Shown: positions 1 to 8,003, counted from the first letter of the stretch. The stretch is 26,619 nt of DNA from an uncultured Bacteroidales bacterium (GCA_937914945.1 CALGJF010000045.1:1-26619), one strand, 5' to 3'. Made by a program: numbers and translations. The notes: a model not told the origin generated them from the letters alone.

Positions 1-185
1 CAATGACAAGCAATGGTAATACCACACTCGCGTATATATTATGTGATACACGCGAGGTACAAAAGGAGAGAAAGAAATGGGTTACGTGGACAAAAAGTAG
101 GATGATTTTAGTCTAAAATTATATGCATAAAAATGAAATCCCTCAACTTTTTACGTTGAGCCAAGAAAAGCCCGCCTGCAACAAA
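1..185. other. left-edge intergenic region, no gene recognised
   Basis: No gene can be supported here. A short plus-strand reading frame runs from an ATG at 3 to a TAA at 114-116 (37 codons). It could be the tail of a gene entering from the left, but its sequence resembles nothing I recognise. An imperfect inverted repeat occupies 27-37 and 46-56 (about 9 of 11 pairs around an AT-rich loop), and a small one with arms CTCAAC and GTTGAG lies at 142-147 and 155-160. Either could be a transcript end or a leader structure; neither has a clear T-run. Confidence 0.3.
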
Positions 186-221
186 ACAAAAAAAAGCGGG
201 CATCTTTTGCAAGATGCCCGC
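186..221 (-). terminator. intrinsic terminator of the SRP RNA gene
   Basis: Read on the minus strand, a perfect 11-bp GC-rich stem (arms 211-221 and 196-206) with the four-base loop 207-210 is followed at once by an eight-base T-run (the A-run at 188-195 on the plus strand). It lies just past the 3' end of the SRP RNA, so it should end that short transcript. Confidence 0.9.
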
Positions 222-222
222 C

Positions 223-330
223 TATGGGGTGGGTAAGCTACCTACATCGCGCCGCTACAACCAACTACCTTTGCTGCGGTCAAGCCCTGGAGGATTCGCT
301 AGGAGCTGGCCGTATAGGACTTACCCATAC
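223..330 (-). ncRNA. ffs: signal recognition particle RNA, small bacterial type (4.5S)
   Basis: This RNA pairs with the Ffh GTPase to form the signal recognition particle, which brings ribosomes making membrane proteins to the FtsY/SecYEG machinery. Read on the minus strand, the 5' and 3' ends pair (TGGGTAAG with CTTACCCA, then a short bulge), giving one long hairpin of about 105 nt, the size of the small bacterial form. The conserved apical region is visible near 267-292: a CCAGG on the 5' side and an AGCAAAGG on the 3' side flank a short UUGA-containing loop. This matches the SRP symmetric and asymmetric internal-loop pattern. It has its own consensus promoter and terminator, as expected for a stand-alone RNA gene. 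Exact ends are estimated from the stem and the promoter, not mapped. Confidence 0.85.
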
Positions 331-336
331 AGAGCG

Positions 337-367
337 CAAAGATACAACAAAATTCCATTATCGCAAA
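337..367 (-). promoter_or_regulatory. Bacteroides-type promoter of the SRP RNA
   Basis: On the minus strand a -33 TTTG (364-367) is separated by exactly 19 nt from a -7 TATCTTTG (337-344). This is a full match to the Bacteroidota housekeeping sigma consensus TTTG-N19-TAnnTTTG. It places the start of transcription near 331, at the foot of the SRP RNA terminal stem. Confidence 0.85.
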
Positions 368-411
368 ATTTAGGGCAACAATTTCCACATAACATGTGGC
401 GACCGCCTTGA

Positions 412-705
412 AAACTCAACAAAACAGAGAGCAGACCCGTATAAAGCATAAATAAAAATTGAAGTTTTTAAGAATCACAAACATTTTATATCAAAAATTA
501 AAAAAATATCGCGAGCACAATAGAAAAAACAAATATTATTATTACTTTTGCACATCTTTATAAATAAGGAGATATTGCACAGGCGAGAATGTGCACCACC
601 CTAAAAATGGTTTTTGCAAACAAGCGTTGCAAAAGCCTATATATTTTTTTTATGTAAGAATACAAAAAACATAAAACTTTTATTATTAACTTAATTCATT
701 AATTT
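412..705 (+). promoter_or_regulatory. leader and probable promoter of the secreted protein gene
   Basis: No gene is seen in this AT-rich stretch. A good -7 box, TACTTTTG, lies at 543-550, but no TTTG sits at the expected distance upstream. If it is used, the 5' untranslated leader is about 150 nt. That leader contains a perfect 8-bp inverted repeat (612-619 with 627-634), followed after some bases by a T-run at about 642-650. It also has a smaller GCAC/GTGC pair around 577-594. The hairpin could be a terminator, an attenuator or an mRNA-stabilising structure. Confidence 0.45.
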
Positions 706-3282
706 ATGAAGAAAATTTTACTTTCTATTCTCTGCTTGTTCAGCATTATCGCTGTTCGTGCAGATGAGGTAACATTCGACTTCACCAATCCCGCAGGACT
801 TACACCTGCCATAGGTGATGAGATGTTTGAAGACGCCGGAAATGATGCGTTTGCATTTAACATCTCCGGTACAACTTTCACGGCAAACGGTATTACCATC
901 AGCACAACCGATGGTTCTACTGCATCACGTATTTGGAAATCGGCAAAAGGCATTTATGATTTGCGCGTTTACAAAACCGCAACAATGACCGTTACAGCTC
1001 CCAGCGGCGCGAGAATCGAGAACATCACATTAGCAGGAGCAACCGTTGCCAATATCACAACTAACGTTGGCGCATATGACAACAAGGTGTGGACAGGTTC
1101 GGAGAGCGAGGTTGTATTCACTTGGGATAGCAGTGCTAAAACGCAGAAAATCAACACAATCACTGTAACTTATTCTGCCGAAGTAGCAAGCGGCGCAACA
1201 CTTTCTGCACCCGTTGCATCGGTTGAGCCCGGCACCTTCTACAACGCAACATCGGTTGAGCTTAGCAGCGAGAGCGAGGGCACAATCTACTACACCACCG
1301 ACGGCACAGAGCCCACAGAGGAGTCGGCTGTTTACAGCGAGGCTATTGTAGTGAGCGAGTTCGGCGCAACAACAGTTATCAAGGCGGTAGTTATCAATGG
1401 CAGCAACTACAGCGATGTTGCAACATTCTCTTATGCACTTAAGGTTGCCGATCCTGTATTCTCAATTGAAGGCGGTGTTTATGAAAAGGTTAGCGGTGCA
1501 AATGCGTTGAAGTTCTCAACAGAGACAACAGGTGCTACAATTCTTTACAACAACCGTGGTGGCGACCCCAGGACAGAGGGTTCAAAAGCTAGCGGCAGCC
1601 TTTCGGTTCTTTCAACCACAGTAGTTCAGGCTGTTGCTTTTGTTACCAACGCCGAGGGCGATTCAATCTTCAGTAACGTGGTAAAAGAGTATTACACAAT
1701 TTCTCCCGTTAAACCTTTCAAGGTTGCAACTGAAATTGTAAGCGGCACAAAATACCTCATCAACTATGAGGGCATAATTGCCGAGCCTCACTACACATCA
1801 ACCAACTATGGTTATATGTACACCGAGAACGCAACTGTAAACGGCGATTTCATTGAAACAAACGAGTACTACGGTTTCACAATCACAGAGACCGAGACTG
1901 CAGGTGAGTACACCATCATGGACGCAAACAACCGTTACTACTACATGAAAGGTAACTACGATAACTTCAATGCAACCGACGACATCACCGAGATTGGCGA
2001 TGCAGCTATCTGGACAATCGCTATCGAGGACGATTGCACAGCAACCATCACCAACAAAGCAACAGGTAAGAACATTTCATACAGCACACAATACAATAAC
2101 TTTGAGTCTATCAAGGACGGTGCAAACCTTCCCATCCTCTACGCTATGCGCGAGTACCCCACTATCACTATCACTCCCGAGAACTGGGCTACAGTTGAGA
2201 GCATCACCAAGGTTGTTGTAACATGCGAGGATGGTATCGCACTCAACGAGAGCGAGGAGCTCTACGCTACATACCGCGACCCCTATTGGAACATGGGCCT
2301 CGACTTCGGCTATGGCAAGGTGAGCGATGATGGCAAGAGCGTAATTTACGAGCTTGAGACACCCCTCACAGCCAACGGCGACTACTCAATCACATTCCCC
2401 GCAGGCTTGTTCACATTGGATCCCGATGGCTTGGCAAAATTAAGCAAGAATGAGTCTCTTGGTCTCACTGTTGATAACCCCAACATTCTTGAGCTCACAT
2501 ACGCTAACCCAAATGGCGAGAGCACAGTTAAGAGCATCGAGTACCTCTACTTCGAGTTCAGCCAAGATATTGTTGACAACGTACAGAATGCTGTTATCAC
2601 CGACGATAAGGGCAACGAGTATCCTTTGAGCGTTACTTATACTGACGGATGGGGCACAGCAACTCCATACAACGCTTTGTGCTTGAAGACTGCTGCACCT
2701 ATCACAGAGCCCGGTACATACACATTCGTTTTGAAGAAAAATTATATCGCGTCTGTAAATAACGCAAACGTAACAATCAGCGAGGATATCACATACACAT
2801 TCACCCTCGTTGAGGGCTTGAAGGTAACAAGCGTTTCACCCGTAGCGGGCGCAACTGTCAGCGAAATCAGCGAGATTGTTATCGACTTCAACAACTACGT
2901 TTACCACGACTACCTCTCATCAATCTGGGTTATGGACGAGAACGGTAACGAGTATGAGTTCGTTAAGAGCGCAGAACTCGAGAGCAACACCTTGAGCATC
3001 AACTTCACTTGCGCAACTCCCATCACTGTTGCCGGCACATATACATTCTCACTCGAGGAGTATGCTGTATACGGCTACGACAGCAGCTGGAACATGGAGA
3101 CCATTCCCACTCAGAGCTTTACATTCGTATTCAACGGCAGCTCAATCGAGACAGGTATCGACGAGACTATTGCCGATGGCGAGGGTGAGAAGGTAATCTT
3201 CGACCTCACAGGCCGCCGCGTTAAGGAGATTAACAAGGCCGGTATCTACATCATCAATGGTGTTAAAACAGTTGTTGAATAA
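706..3282 (+). CDS. secreted multidomain protein with chitobiase-type C-terminal domain
   Basis: 858 residues, exported. Residues 1-19 form a classical signal peptide (MKK, hydrophobic core, ending VRA). Residues 20-155 are a beta-rich domain of unknown role. Residues 160-245 fit the chitobiase/beta-hexosaminidase C-terminal or Fn3-associated fold (GTIYYTTDGTEPT is its signature), and residues 246-335 look like a second, diverged copy. The middle (about 336-465) is unassigned. From about 470 to 815 there are three related Ig-like segments, each ending in a YTF-type strand. The C-terminus (about 830-858), VIFDLTGRRV followed by GIYIINGVKTVV, is the short tail common on exported Bacteroidales proteins and resembles a type IX sorting tail. 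No catalytic domain is visible, so a binding or surface role is likelier than an enzymatic one; the ligand is unknown. Codon use (ATC, GTT, AAC preferred) resembles rpsA more than most neighbours. Confidence 0.8.
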   Translation: MKKILLSILCLFSIIAVRADEVTFDFTNPAGLTPAIGDEMFEDAGNDAFAFNISGTTFTANGITISTTDGSTASRIWKSAKGIYDLRVYKTATMTVTAPSGARIENITLAGATVANITTNVGAYDNKVWTGSESEVVFTWDSSAKTQKINTITVTYSAEVASGATLSAPVASVEPGTFYNATSVELSSESEGTIYYTTDGTEPTEESAVYSEAIVVSEFGATTVIKAVVINGSNYSDVATFSYALKVADPVFSIEGGVYEKVSGANALKFSTETTGATILYNNRGGDPRTEGSKASGSLSVLSTTVVQAVAFVTNAEGDSIFSNVVKEYYTISPVKPFKVATEIVSGTKYLINYEGIIAEPHYTSTNYGYMYTENATVNGDFIETNEYYGFTITETETAGEYTIMDANNRYYYMKGNYDNFNATDDITEIGDAAIWTIAIEDDCTATITNKATGKNISYSTQYNNFESIKDGANLPILYAMREYPTITITPENWATVESITKVVVTCEDGIALNESEELYATYRDPYWNMGLDFGYGKVSDDGKSVIYELETPLTANGDYSITFPAGLFTLDPDGLAKLSKNESLGLTVDNPNILELTYANPNGESTVKSIEYLYFEFSQDIVDNVQNAVITDDKGNEYPLSVTYTDGWGTATPYNALCLKTAAPITEPGTYTFVLKKNYIASVNNANVTISEDITYTFTLVEGLKVTSVSPVAGATVSEISEIVIDFNNYVYHDYLSSIWVMDENGNEYEFVKSAELESNTLSINFTCATPITVAGTYTFSLEEYAVYGYDSSWNMETIPTQSFTFVFNGSSIETGIDETIADGEGEKVIFDLTGRRVKEINKAGIYIINGVKTVVE

Positions 3283-3305
3283 TATTATTCAATAAACTAT
3301 ACCCC

Positions 3306-3340
3306 AAGCAGGTGCAACCGCGGTTGCACCTGCTTTTTTA
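3306..3340 (+). terminator. intrinsic terminator after the secreted protein gene
   Basis: A perfect inverted repeat (3307-3320 with 3321-3334, centred on CCGCGG) is followed by a six-base T-run. It lies 24 nt past the stop codon of the secreted protein gene. Confidence 0.9.
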
Positions 3341-3372
3341 TTATATTAATATAGGTACGCGCGTTTATATAT

Positions 3373-3404
3373 TTTCATGGATTGGATATTTTTTACTATC
3401 TTCG
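3373..3404 (+). promoter_or_regulatory. probable promoter of the DUF4199-GT2 operon
   Basis: A -7 like box, TATCTTCG (3397-3404), is one base from TAnnTTTG and has a weak TTTC about 20 nt upstream. Transcription from it would begin near 3410. That rules out the in-frame ATG at 3382 and supports translation from the ATG at 3430. Confidence 0.5.
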
Positions 3405-3429
3405 CCCGCAAAAGCAAACAAACATACAA

Positions 3430-3954
3430 ATGGAAGAGAAAAGCATAAAAAGCCTGAGCGAAAGAGCAATGTACTACGGCACAATATTCGGTGGTGTAAT
3501 GATTGCTGCCAATATATTCTATCTGCTTGGTTTGAGTTCCTCAATCTTCTCCACCCTATTCCTGTTATTGATATTGTCATCGCCATTTATAGCCGGCAGG
3601 CTTGCCATAAATTATAGAAAAAGCGAACAGGACAACCAAATGACCTTTATACAGGCATGGCATTTCCTTATTATAATGTATCTATGCGCCGCCCTGCTCA
3701 CAGCCATTGCCCAATTCATATATTTTACATTCATGGACAACGGCTATTTCATGAGCACCATATTGCAACAATTCGATACATTTGCAAGCATGGAAGATAT
3801 AGATGCCACGCTGCGCCGGGAACTCACTGCAACAGCCGACCTGCTACGCTCGATGGGCAACCGCGACATCATACTGCAAATTTTCTTTACAAATATCATC
3901 ATTTCGCCCATCATTACATTTTTTATAGCTATATTCGTGCGTAGAAACGCTTAA
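3430..3954 (+). CDS. DUF4199 family membrane protein
   Basis: 174 residues with four predicted membrane helices (about 15-35, 38-58, 76-101 and 147-170) and a short polar loop between the last two. Length, helix layout and the neighbouring glycosyltransferase fit the Bacteroidota DUF4199 family, whose function is unknown. I start it at the ATG at 3430 rather than the in-frame one at 3382, because the earlier start lies upstream of the only good -7 box and would add residues unlike the family. It is first in a run of five plus-strand genes with gaps of 42 nt or less; the GT2 gene follows after 42 nt. A partnership with the glycosyltransferase in the inner membrane is plausible from position only. 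Confidence 0.75.
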   Translation: MEEKSIKSLSERAMYYGTIFGGVMIAANIFYLLGLSSSIFSTLFLLLILSSPFIAGRLAINYRKSEQDNQMTFIQAWHFLIIMYLCAALLTAIAQFIYFTFMDNGYFMSTILQQFDTFASMEDIDATLRRELTATADLLRSMGNRDIILQIFFTNIIISPIITFFIAIFVRRNA

Positions 3955-3996
3955 TAAGAGCAAGATAAATATTATAAAAAACAGAACAAACATAAT

Positions 3997-4947
3997 ATGG
4001 ACATATCTGTAATAATACCGCTATACAACGAGGCCGAATCGTTACCCGAACTTGCTGCATGGATTGAACGCGTTATGACGGAGAATAAATTCTCCTACGA
4101 GGTAATATTCATAAACGACGGCAGCACCGACGACTCTTGGAGCGTTATAGAGCAGTTGCGCGAGAAGAACAGCGCCATTCATGGAATAAAATTCCGCCGC
4201 AACTATGGCAAGTCGCCGGCACTCTACTGCGGATTCGAGCGTGCGAAGGGCGATGTTGTAATAACAATGGATGCCGACCTGCAGGACAGCCCCGACGAAA
4301 TACCCATCCTGTACCGAATGATTACCGAGGATGGATATGACCTTGTTTCGGGTTATAAACAGAAACGATATGACCCGTTGAGCAAAACACTCCCCACCAA
4401 ACTGTTCAACGCCACAGCCCGCAAGGTCTCGGGCATAAACAACCTGCACGACTTTAACTGCGGGCTCAAAGCCTATCGCAACGAGGTGGTAAAGAGCATA
4501 GAGGTCTATGGCGACATGCACCGATACATACCCTACCTTGCCAAGAACGCAGGCTACACCAGAATAGGCGAGCTCGTGGTACATCATCAGGCAAGGAAAT
4601 ATGGCAAAAGCAAGTTCGGAATAAGCCGTTTCTTCCATGGTTACCTCGACCTTATGTCCTTGTGGTTCCTTTCGAAATTCGGGTATCGCCCCATGCACAT
4701 ATTCGGTTTGTGGGGAACGGTAATGTTCTTCATCGGGTTCATTGCAGCATTCATTCTGGGTGCAAACAAGCTATATTCGCTTGCATGCGACCACCCGGCC
4801 CGCCTTGTAACAGACTCGCCATACTTTTACATTGCGCTCACAATGATGATTTTGGGCACCCAGCTCTTTCTCACCGGCTTTATTGCCGAACTTGTGAGCC
4901 GCACATCGCAGGAGAGAAACAAATACAATGTAGCCAAAGAAATTTAA
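3997..4947 (+). CDS. family 2 glycosyltransferase, polyprenyl-phosphate sugar transferase type
   Basis: 316 residues. The N-terminal 220 residues are a GT-A fold: VIIPLYNEAESLP at the start, NDGSTDDSW, and the metal/nucleotide-binding MDADLQD at 91-97. Two membrane helices close the protein (about 229-252 and 272-298). This is the DPM1/ArnC/GtrB-like arrangement, in which a nucleotide-sugar donates its sugar to undecaprenyl phosphate on the cytoplasmic face of the inner membrane. Which sugar is moved cannot be read from the sequence. The DUF6452 lipoprotein gene starts 5 nt after its stop, so co-transcription is very likely. Confidence is high for the family and low for the exact substrate. 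Confidence 0.9.
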   Translation: MDISVIIPLYNEAESLPELAAWIERVMTENKFSYEVIFINDGSTDDSWSVIEQLREKNSAIHGIKFRRNYGKSPALYCGFERAKGDVVITMDADLQDSPDEIPILYRMITEDGYDLVSGYKQKRYDPLSKTLPTKLFNATARKVSGINNLHDFNCGLKAYRNEVVKSIEVYGDMHRYIPYLAKNAGYTRIGELVVHHQARKYGKSKFGISRFFHGYLDLMSLWFLSKFGYRPMHIFGLWGTVMFFIGFIAAFILGANKLYSLACDHPARLVTDSPYFYIALTMMILGTQLFLTGFIAELVSRTSQERNKYNVAKEI

Positions 4948-4952
4948 CCACA

Positions 4953-5453
4953 ATGATACACAACAGAAAAAACATAGCAATAACAATTGTGGCACTGCTG
5001 GCAGTGAGCCTTGCAGCCATCACCGGGTGCGACAAAGGATATGACTGCGAGCTCGACAACACATCGTATGACAACATAGCGTTCTACACCATTGAGGATG
5101 GCAAAGAGGAGGCATATATATACCAATCGCCTCTCACCGTTTCGCTCATGGTAAACGGCGAGGAGTCGGTAATGATAAATCATGTGATGAACACCGACAG
5201 GGTATCGCTCCCCATGAGCTACACGCAAGAGCGCGACACGGTAATATTCCGCTACGACGATGGCCTTTGCGACTCTCTATACATAGACCACACAAACACG
5301 CCATACTACCAATCCATGGAGTGCGGAACGCTTATGTTCCACAAATTGGAGGGGCTCAAAAGCACCAATGTATGGATTGAGGATGCCGCCATTGTGAATG
5401 ACATTGTAAACTTTGAAGGACATGAGAATATCAAGATATATTTTTATAAGTAG
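4953..5453 (+). CDS. DUF6452 family lipoprotein
   Basis: 166 residues. Basic residues and a hydrophobic segment lead to a lipobox ITGC, with the lipidated cysteine at residue 26, so the mature protein should be membrane-anchored. The remaining about 140 residues are beta-rich with repeated short strands, and fit the uncharacterised Bacteroidales family DUF6452. The frame is open far upstream (to 4662), but that part overlaps the glycosyltransferase gene; the ATG at 4953, 5 nt after that gene's stop, gives a correct lipoprotein signal. Its 3' end overlaps the DUF6048 gene by 32 nt, which suggests translational coupling. Function is unknown; pairing with DUF6048 suggests a shared envelope role. 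Confidence 0.75.
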   Translation: MIHNRKNIAITIVALLAVSLAAITGCDKGYDCELDNTSYDNIAFYTIEDGKEEAYIYQSPLTVSLMVNGEESVMINHVMNTDRVSLPMSYTQERDTVIFRYDDGLCDSLYIDHTNTPYYQSMECGTLMFHKLEGLKSTNVWIEDAAIVNDIVNFEGHENIKIYFYK

Positions 5454-6111
5454 CATGTTGCTACTGCTGGCAGCCACAGCTGTTGCACAGGAGAACAAGG
5501 CGGTAAACACAAGCAAGCCTTGGGAATTCAAAGGTGTGAGCGTTTCGGCCGACCTGTTTGGCACCATCGGACGCATAATGAACGACTTCACGAGCTACGA
5601 GGTTGCCGTTTCGGCAAACTTCGGCAACCGTTTCTTCCCCGTCGTGGAGGTGGGGCACGGCAGCACCGACACCACCGACGAAACCACACGCATATACTAC
5701 AAATCGAGCGCACCCTATTTCCGCGTGGGACTCGACTACAATTTCCTTTACAAAAAAGGAGGCGAACTGAGCAACTACAAAATCATCGGCTTGGTGCGAT
5801 ATGGACAGACTACCGCAAAATACGATGTTACCACCCCACCCATGACCGACCCCGTGTGGGGCAACACCACATCGCTCACACTCACCGATGTAGAGGCCGA
5901 TTGCTCATGGCTGGAATTTGGTGTGGGCGTACAGGTTAAAGTGTGGAAAAACCTGCATATGGGCTGGAGCCTCAGATACAAATCGAGGCTCAAGGATGGC
6001 AAAGGCGATAGCTCACAGGCATGGTATATTCCCGGATATGGCGAGAACAAAAGCGGCAGTTTCGGGGGTACTTACAACATCATTTACAACATACCGTTAA
6101 GCAGAAAATAA
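5422..6111 (+). CDS. DUF6048 family exported protein
   Basis: 229 residues. An N-terminal signal peptide (about 1-21, ending ATAVAQ) is followed by alternating short amphipathic strands with aromatic ends (for example YFRVGLDYNFLY, LEFGVGVQVKV, MGWSLRYKSRL), the pattern of a small outer-membrane beta-barrel or porin-like protein. I take the ATG at 5422, preceded by AAGGA, rather than the TTG three codons earlier. It overlaps the DUF6452 lipoprotein gene by 32 nt and ends 6 nt before apbE. DUF6048 is a Bacteroidales family without a known function. The barrel reading is an inference from strand pattern; a soluble beta-sandwich remains possible. Confidence 0.7.
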   Translation: MRISRYIFISSMLLLLAATAVAQENKAVNTSKPWEFKGVSVSADLFGTIGRIMNDFTSYEVAVSANFGNRFFPVVEVGHGSTDTTDETTRIYYKSSAPYFRVGLDYNFLYKKGGELSNYKIIGLVRYGQTTAKYDVTTPPMTDPVWGNTTSLTLTDVEADCSWLEFGVGVQVKVWKNLHMGWSLRYKSRLKDGKGDSSQAWYIPGYGENKSGSFGGTYNIIYNIPLSRK

Positions 6112-6117
6112 GACAAT

Positions 6118-7110
6118 ATGAAAGCGTGGCAAATAATCTTCCTTATATTCCTTATCGCAGGCAGCATATATGTGATAAACCGCAGTACCCCCTATAAGAG
6201 CAACAGCGGCAAGATATTCGGCACATACTACAACATAATATACCAGAGCGACAAGGAGCTGCACGATGCAATCAAAGCTACCCTCGCGCAGGTAGATGGC
6301 TCGCTTTCCACCTTCAACAAGCAATCGGTCATAAGCGCAATAAACAACAACAAGGATATCACCCCCGACGAGATGTTCACCCGCGTATTTACTCTTGCAC
6401 AGGATATCTCACAAAAAACCGATGGAGCATTTGACATCACCGTAGCACCACTTGTCAATGCATGGGGCTTCGGATTCAAAAACGGGCTCCCCACAGACTC
6501 CGCCGCAATAGATTCGCTGCGCCAATATGTGGGATACACCACAGTGGCCCTGCAAGATGGCAAAATAGCCAAGCAACACCCGCAAACATTGCTCGATTGC
6601 AGCGCCATAGCCAAGGGATTCGGTTGCGACATGGTGGCACGCACGCTCGAAGAGGCCGGCGTTGCAAACTACATGGTGGAGATTGGCGGGGAGATTGTAG
6701 CCAAGGGAAAGAACGACAAAGGGAAAAGCTGGGCAGTGGGTATAAACAAGCCCATTGACGACAGAGCAGGACAGAACCACAGCCTGCAAGAGATTGTACG
6801 CATAAGCGGCAAGAGCATGGCAACATCGGGCAACTACCGTAATTTCCGCTACGAGGGCACGCGCAAAGTATCGCACACCATAAATCCCCAAAGCGGTTAT
6901 CCGGTGAACCACAGCCTGCTATCGGCAACGGTAATAGCCGACGATTGCGCCACCGCCGATGCCCTTGCCACAGCCTTCATGGTAATGGGAGTAGACAAAG
7001 CAATGGAATTCTGCAACAGCGATGCATCCATCGACGCCTATTTCATATACAGCGACAACGAAGGCAACCTGCTGACAAGCGAAACAGACGGATTCAAGAA
7101 TTACAGATAA
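6118..7110 (+). CDS. apbE: FAD:protein FMN transferase (ApbE family)
   Basis: 330 residues. ApbE enzymes attach FMN from FAD to a threonine or serine of target proteins, such as Nqr/Rnf subunits, outside the cytoplasmic membrane, using Mg. Residues 4-20 form a membrane anchor or uncleaved signal. Family motifs are present in order: DITVAPLVNAWGFG (from residue 106), DCSAIAKGFGCD, YMVEIGGEI, HTINPQSGYPV, and ATADALATAFMVMG with the metal-binding aspartate. Length is normal. It is the last gene of the five-gene run, 6 nt after the DUF6048 gene, with a hairpin after its stop. No Nqr or Rnf gene is nearby, so the flavinylated target lies elsewhere or is a neighbour not known as a flavoprotein. 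Confidence 0.95.
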   Translation: MKAWQIIFLIFLIAGSIYVINRSTPYKSNSGKIFGTYYNIIYQSDKELHDAIKATLAQVDGSLSTFNKQSVISAINNNKDITPDEMFTRVFTLAQDISQKTDGAFDITVAPLVNAWGFGFKNGLPTDSAAIDSLRQYVGYTTVALQDGKIAKQHPQTLLDCSAIAKGFGCDMVARTLEEAGVANYMVEIGGEIVAKGKNDKGKSWAVGINKPIDDRAGQNHSLQEIVRISGKSMATSGNYRNFRYEGTRKVSHTINPQSGYPVNHSLLSATVIADDCATADALATAFMVMGVDKAMEFCNSDASIDAYFIYSDNEGNLLTSETDGFKNYR

Positions 7111-7116
7111 TAACGC

Positions 7117-7148
7117 AAACGAGCTTGCCGCATCGGGCAAGCTCGTTT
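7117..7148. terminator. hairpin between convergent apbE and marC
   Basis: A perfect 13-bp inverted repeat (7117-7129 with 7136-7148, loop 7130-7135) stands between the stop codons of two convergent genes. The outer AAAC/GTTT pairs give a short U-tract either way, so it may end transcripts from both sides. The T-run is short, so the strength is uncertain. Confidence 0.7.
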
Positions 7149-7195
7149 GGCGTATTTAGGTATTAGTCTTTAAGGTCGCACGCGCAAGCAAATCC

Positions 7196-7792
7196 TTATT
7201 TAATACTATCTATAAGGAACGACAGATTGGACGTGAACAACTTCACCGATATCGCAAGCAAAATTATTCCGAAGAATTTGCGGGTAAAATATACACCACC
7301 CTTGCCAAGAATACGGCTTATGCGCTTTGTTGCATTTAACATTATATAAACCACCAAAGCATTTACCAGCAGACCTGCGAGAATATTAATCGACGAATAT
7401 TCGGCCTTCAACGATAGGAGCGTGGTAAACGAACCCGCACCTGCAAGCAACGGGAAAACCAACGGTACATACGTGGCATCGTTACCGGCCACGGAGGTAT
7501 CCTTGAAAATCTCAATATCGAGCACCATCTCAAGTGCCATCAGAAAAACGACCAATGCACCCGCCACGGCAAATGAATTAATATCCACACCGAAGAGCCC
7601 TAAAAGAAAGTCGCCCATAAAGAAGAATACGAGCATCAACCCAAAGGCATAAAGCGTAGCTTTCCATGCGTTTATGGTTTTTCCCCTGTCGCGCAGGCTC
7701 ATAACCATAGGCATGATACCAATAGGGTCAATCACAGCAAACAACACTATGAACGCGCTTAGAAACTCAACCCAACTGAATGACAACAGCAT
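7196..7792 (-). CDS. marC: MarC family integral membrane protein
   Basis: 198 residues, almost wholly hydrophobic, with six predicted membrane helices. The N-terminal signature AVIDPIGIMPM and the mid-protein VFPLLAGAGSFTTLL are typical of the MarC/YhgN (UPF0056) family, found in the inner membrane. The family is often labelled a neutral amino-acid transporter, but its substrate and action are not settled; the old link to multiple antibiotic resistance has not held up. It is a single gene on the minus strand, convergent with apbE and divergent from rpsA. A TAnnTTTG box lies upstream on the minus strand at 7870-7877. The symbol names the family, not a proven orthologue. Confidence 0.9.
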   Translation of the reverse strand: MLLSFSWVEFLSAFIVLFAVIDPIGIMPMVMSLRDRGKTINAWKATLYAFGLMLVFFFMGDFLLGLFGVDINSFAVAGALVVFLMALEMVLDIEIFKDTSVAGNDATYVPLVFPLLAGAGSFTTLLSLKAEYSSINILAGLLVNALVVYIMLNATKRISRILGKGGVYFTRKFFGIILLAISVKLFTSNLSFLIDSIK

Positions 7793-7869
7793 AATCTTCC
7801 TTTATTTATCAAATTAACCTTTTCAAATTACACAAACCCCTCATGTGCTATGCACAACAAGGTTTAGCG

Positions 7870-7877
7870 CAAATTTA
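7870..7877 (-). promoter_or_regulatory. -7 box of the marC promoter
   Basis: On the minus strand TAAATTTG matches TAnnTTTG. T-rich sequence lies at the -33 distance, without a perfect TTTG at 19 nt. The leader to the marC start would be about 70 nt. Confidence 0.5.
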
Positions 7878-7995
7878 TACATAAATATCTTTACAAAAAA
7901 AGAAAGCAGAAATTATTTATCTTTTTTAGAATATTTTTTCTCTGCCGCATTATAAAATAATAACAAAAAATCGCGGTTATTTGCAATAAAAGTAG

Positions 7996-8003
7996 TACCT
8001 TTG
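7996..8003 (+). promoter_or_regulatory. -7 box of the rpsA promoter
   Basis: TACCTTTG matches TAnnTTTG. The only TTTG upstream is 12 nt away, too close, so the -33 element is weak. The leader to the rpsA ATG is about 45 nt and A-rich, with no Shine-Dalgarno sequence. Confidence 0.6.

Noticed and set aside
214..411. 65-residue plus-strand reading frame
   Set aside because: It lies across the SRP RNA gene and its promoter on the opposite strand and has no protein-like features.
412..705. Possible tRNA or riboswitch in the leader
   Set aside because: No cloverleaf or known riboswitch core could be drawn; only simple hairpins are visible.
4042..4698. 218-residue minus-strand reading frame
   Set aside because: Antisense to the glycosyltransferase gene, no recognisable domain and no promoter.
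4662..4952. N-terminal extension of the DUF6452 lipoprotein
   Set aside because: It overlaps the glycosyltransferase gene and would bury the lipoprotein signal; the ATG at 4953 gives a proper signal and lipobox.
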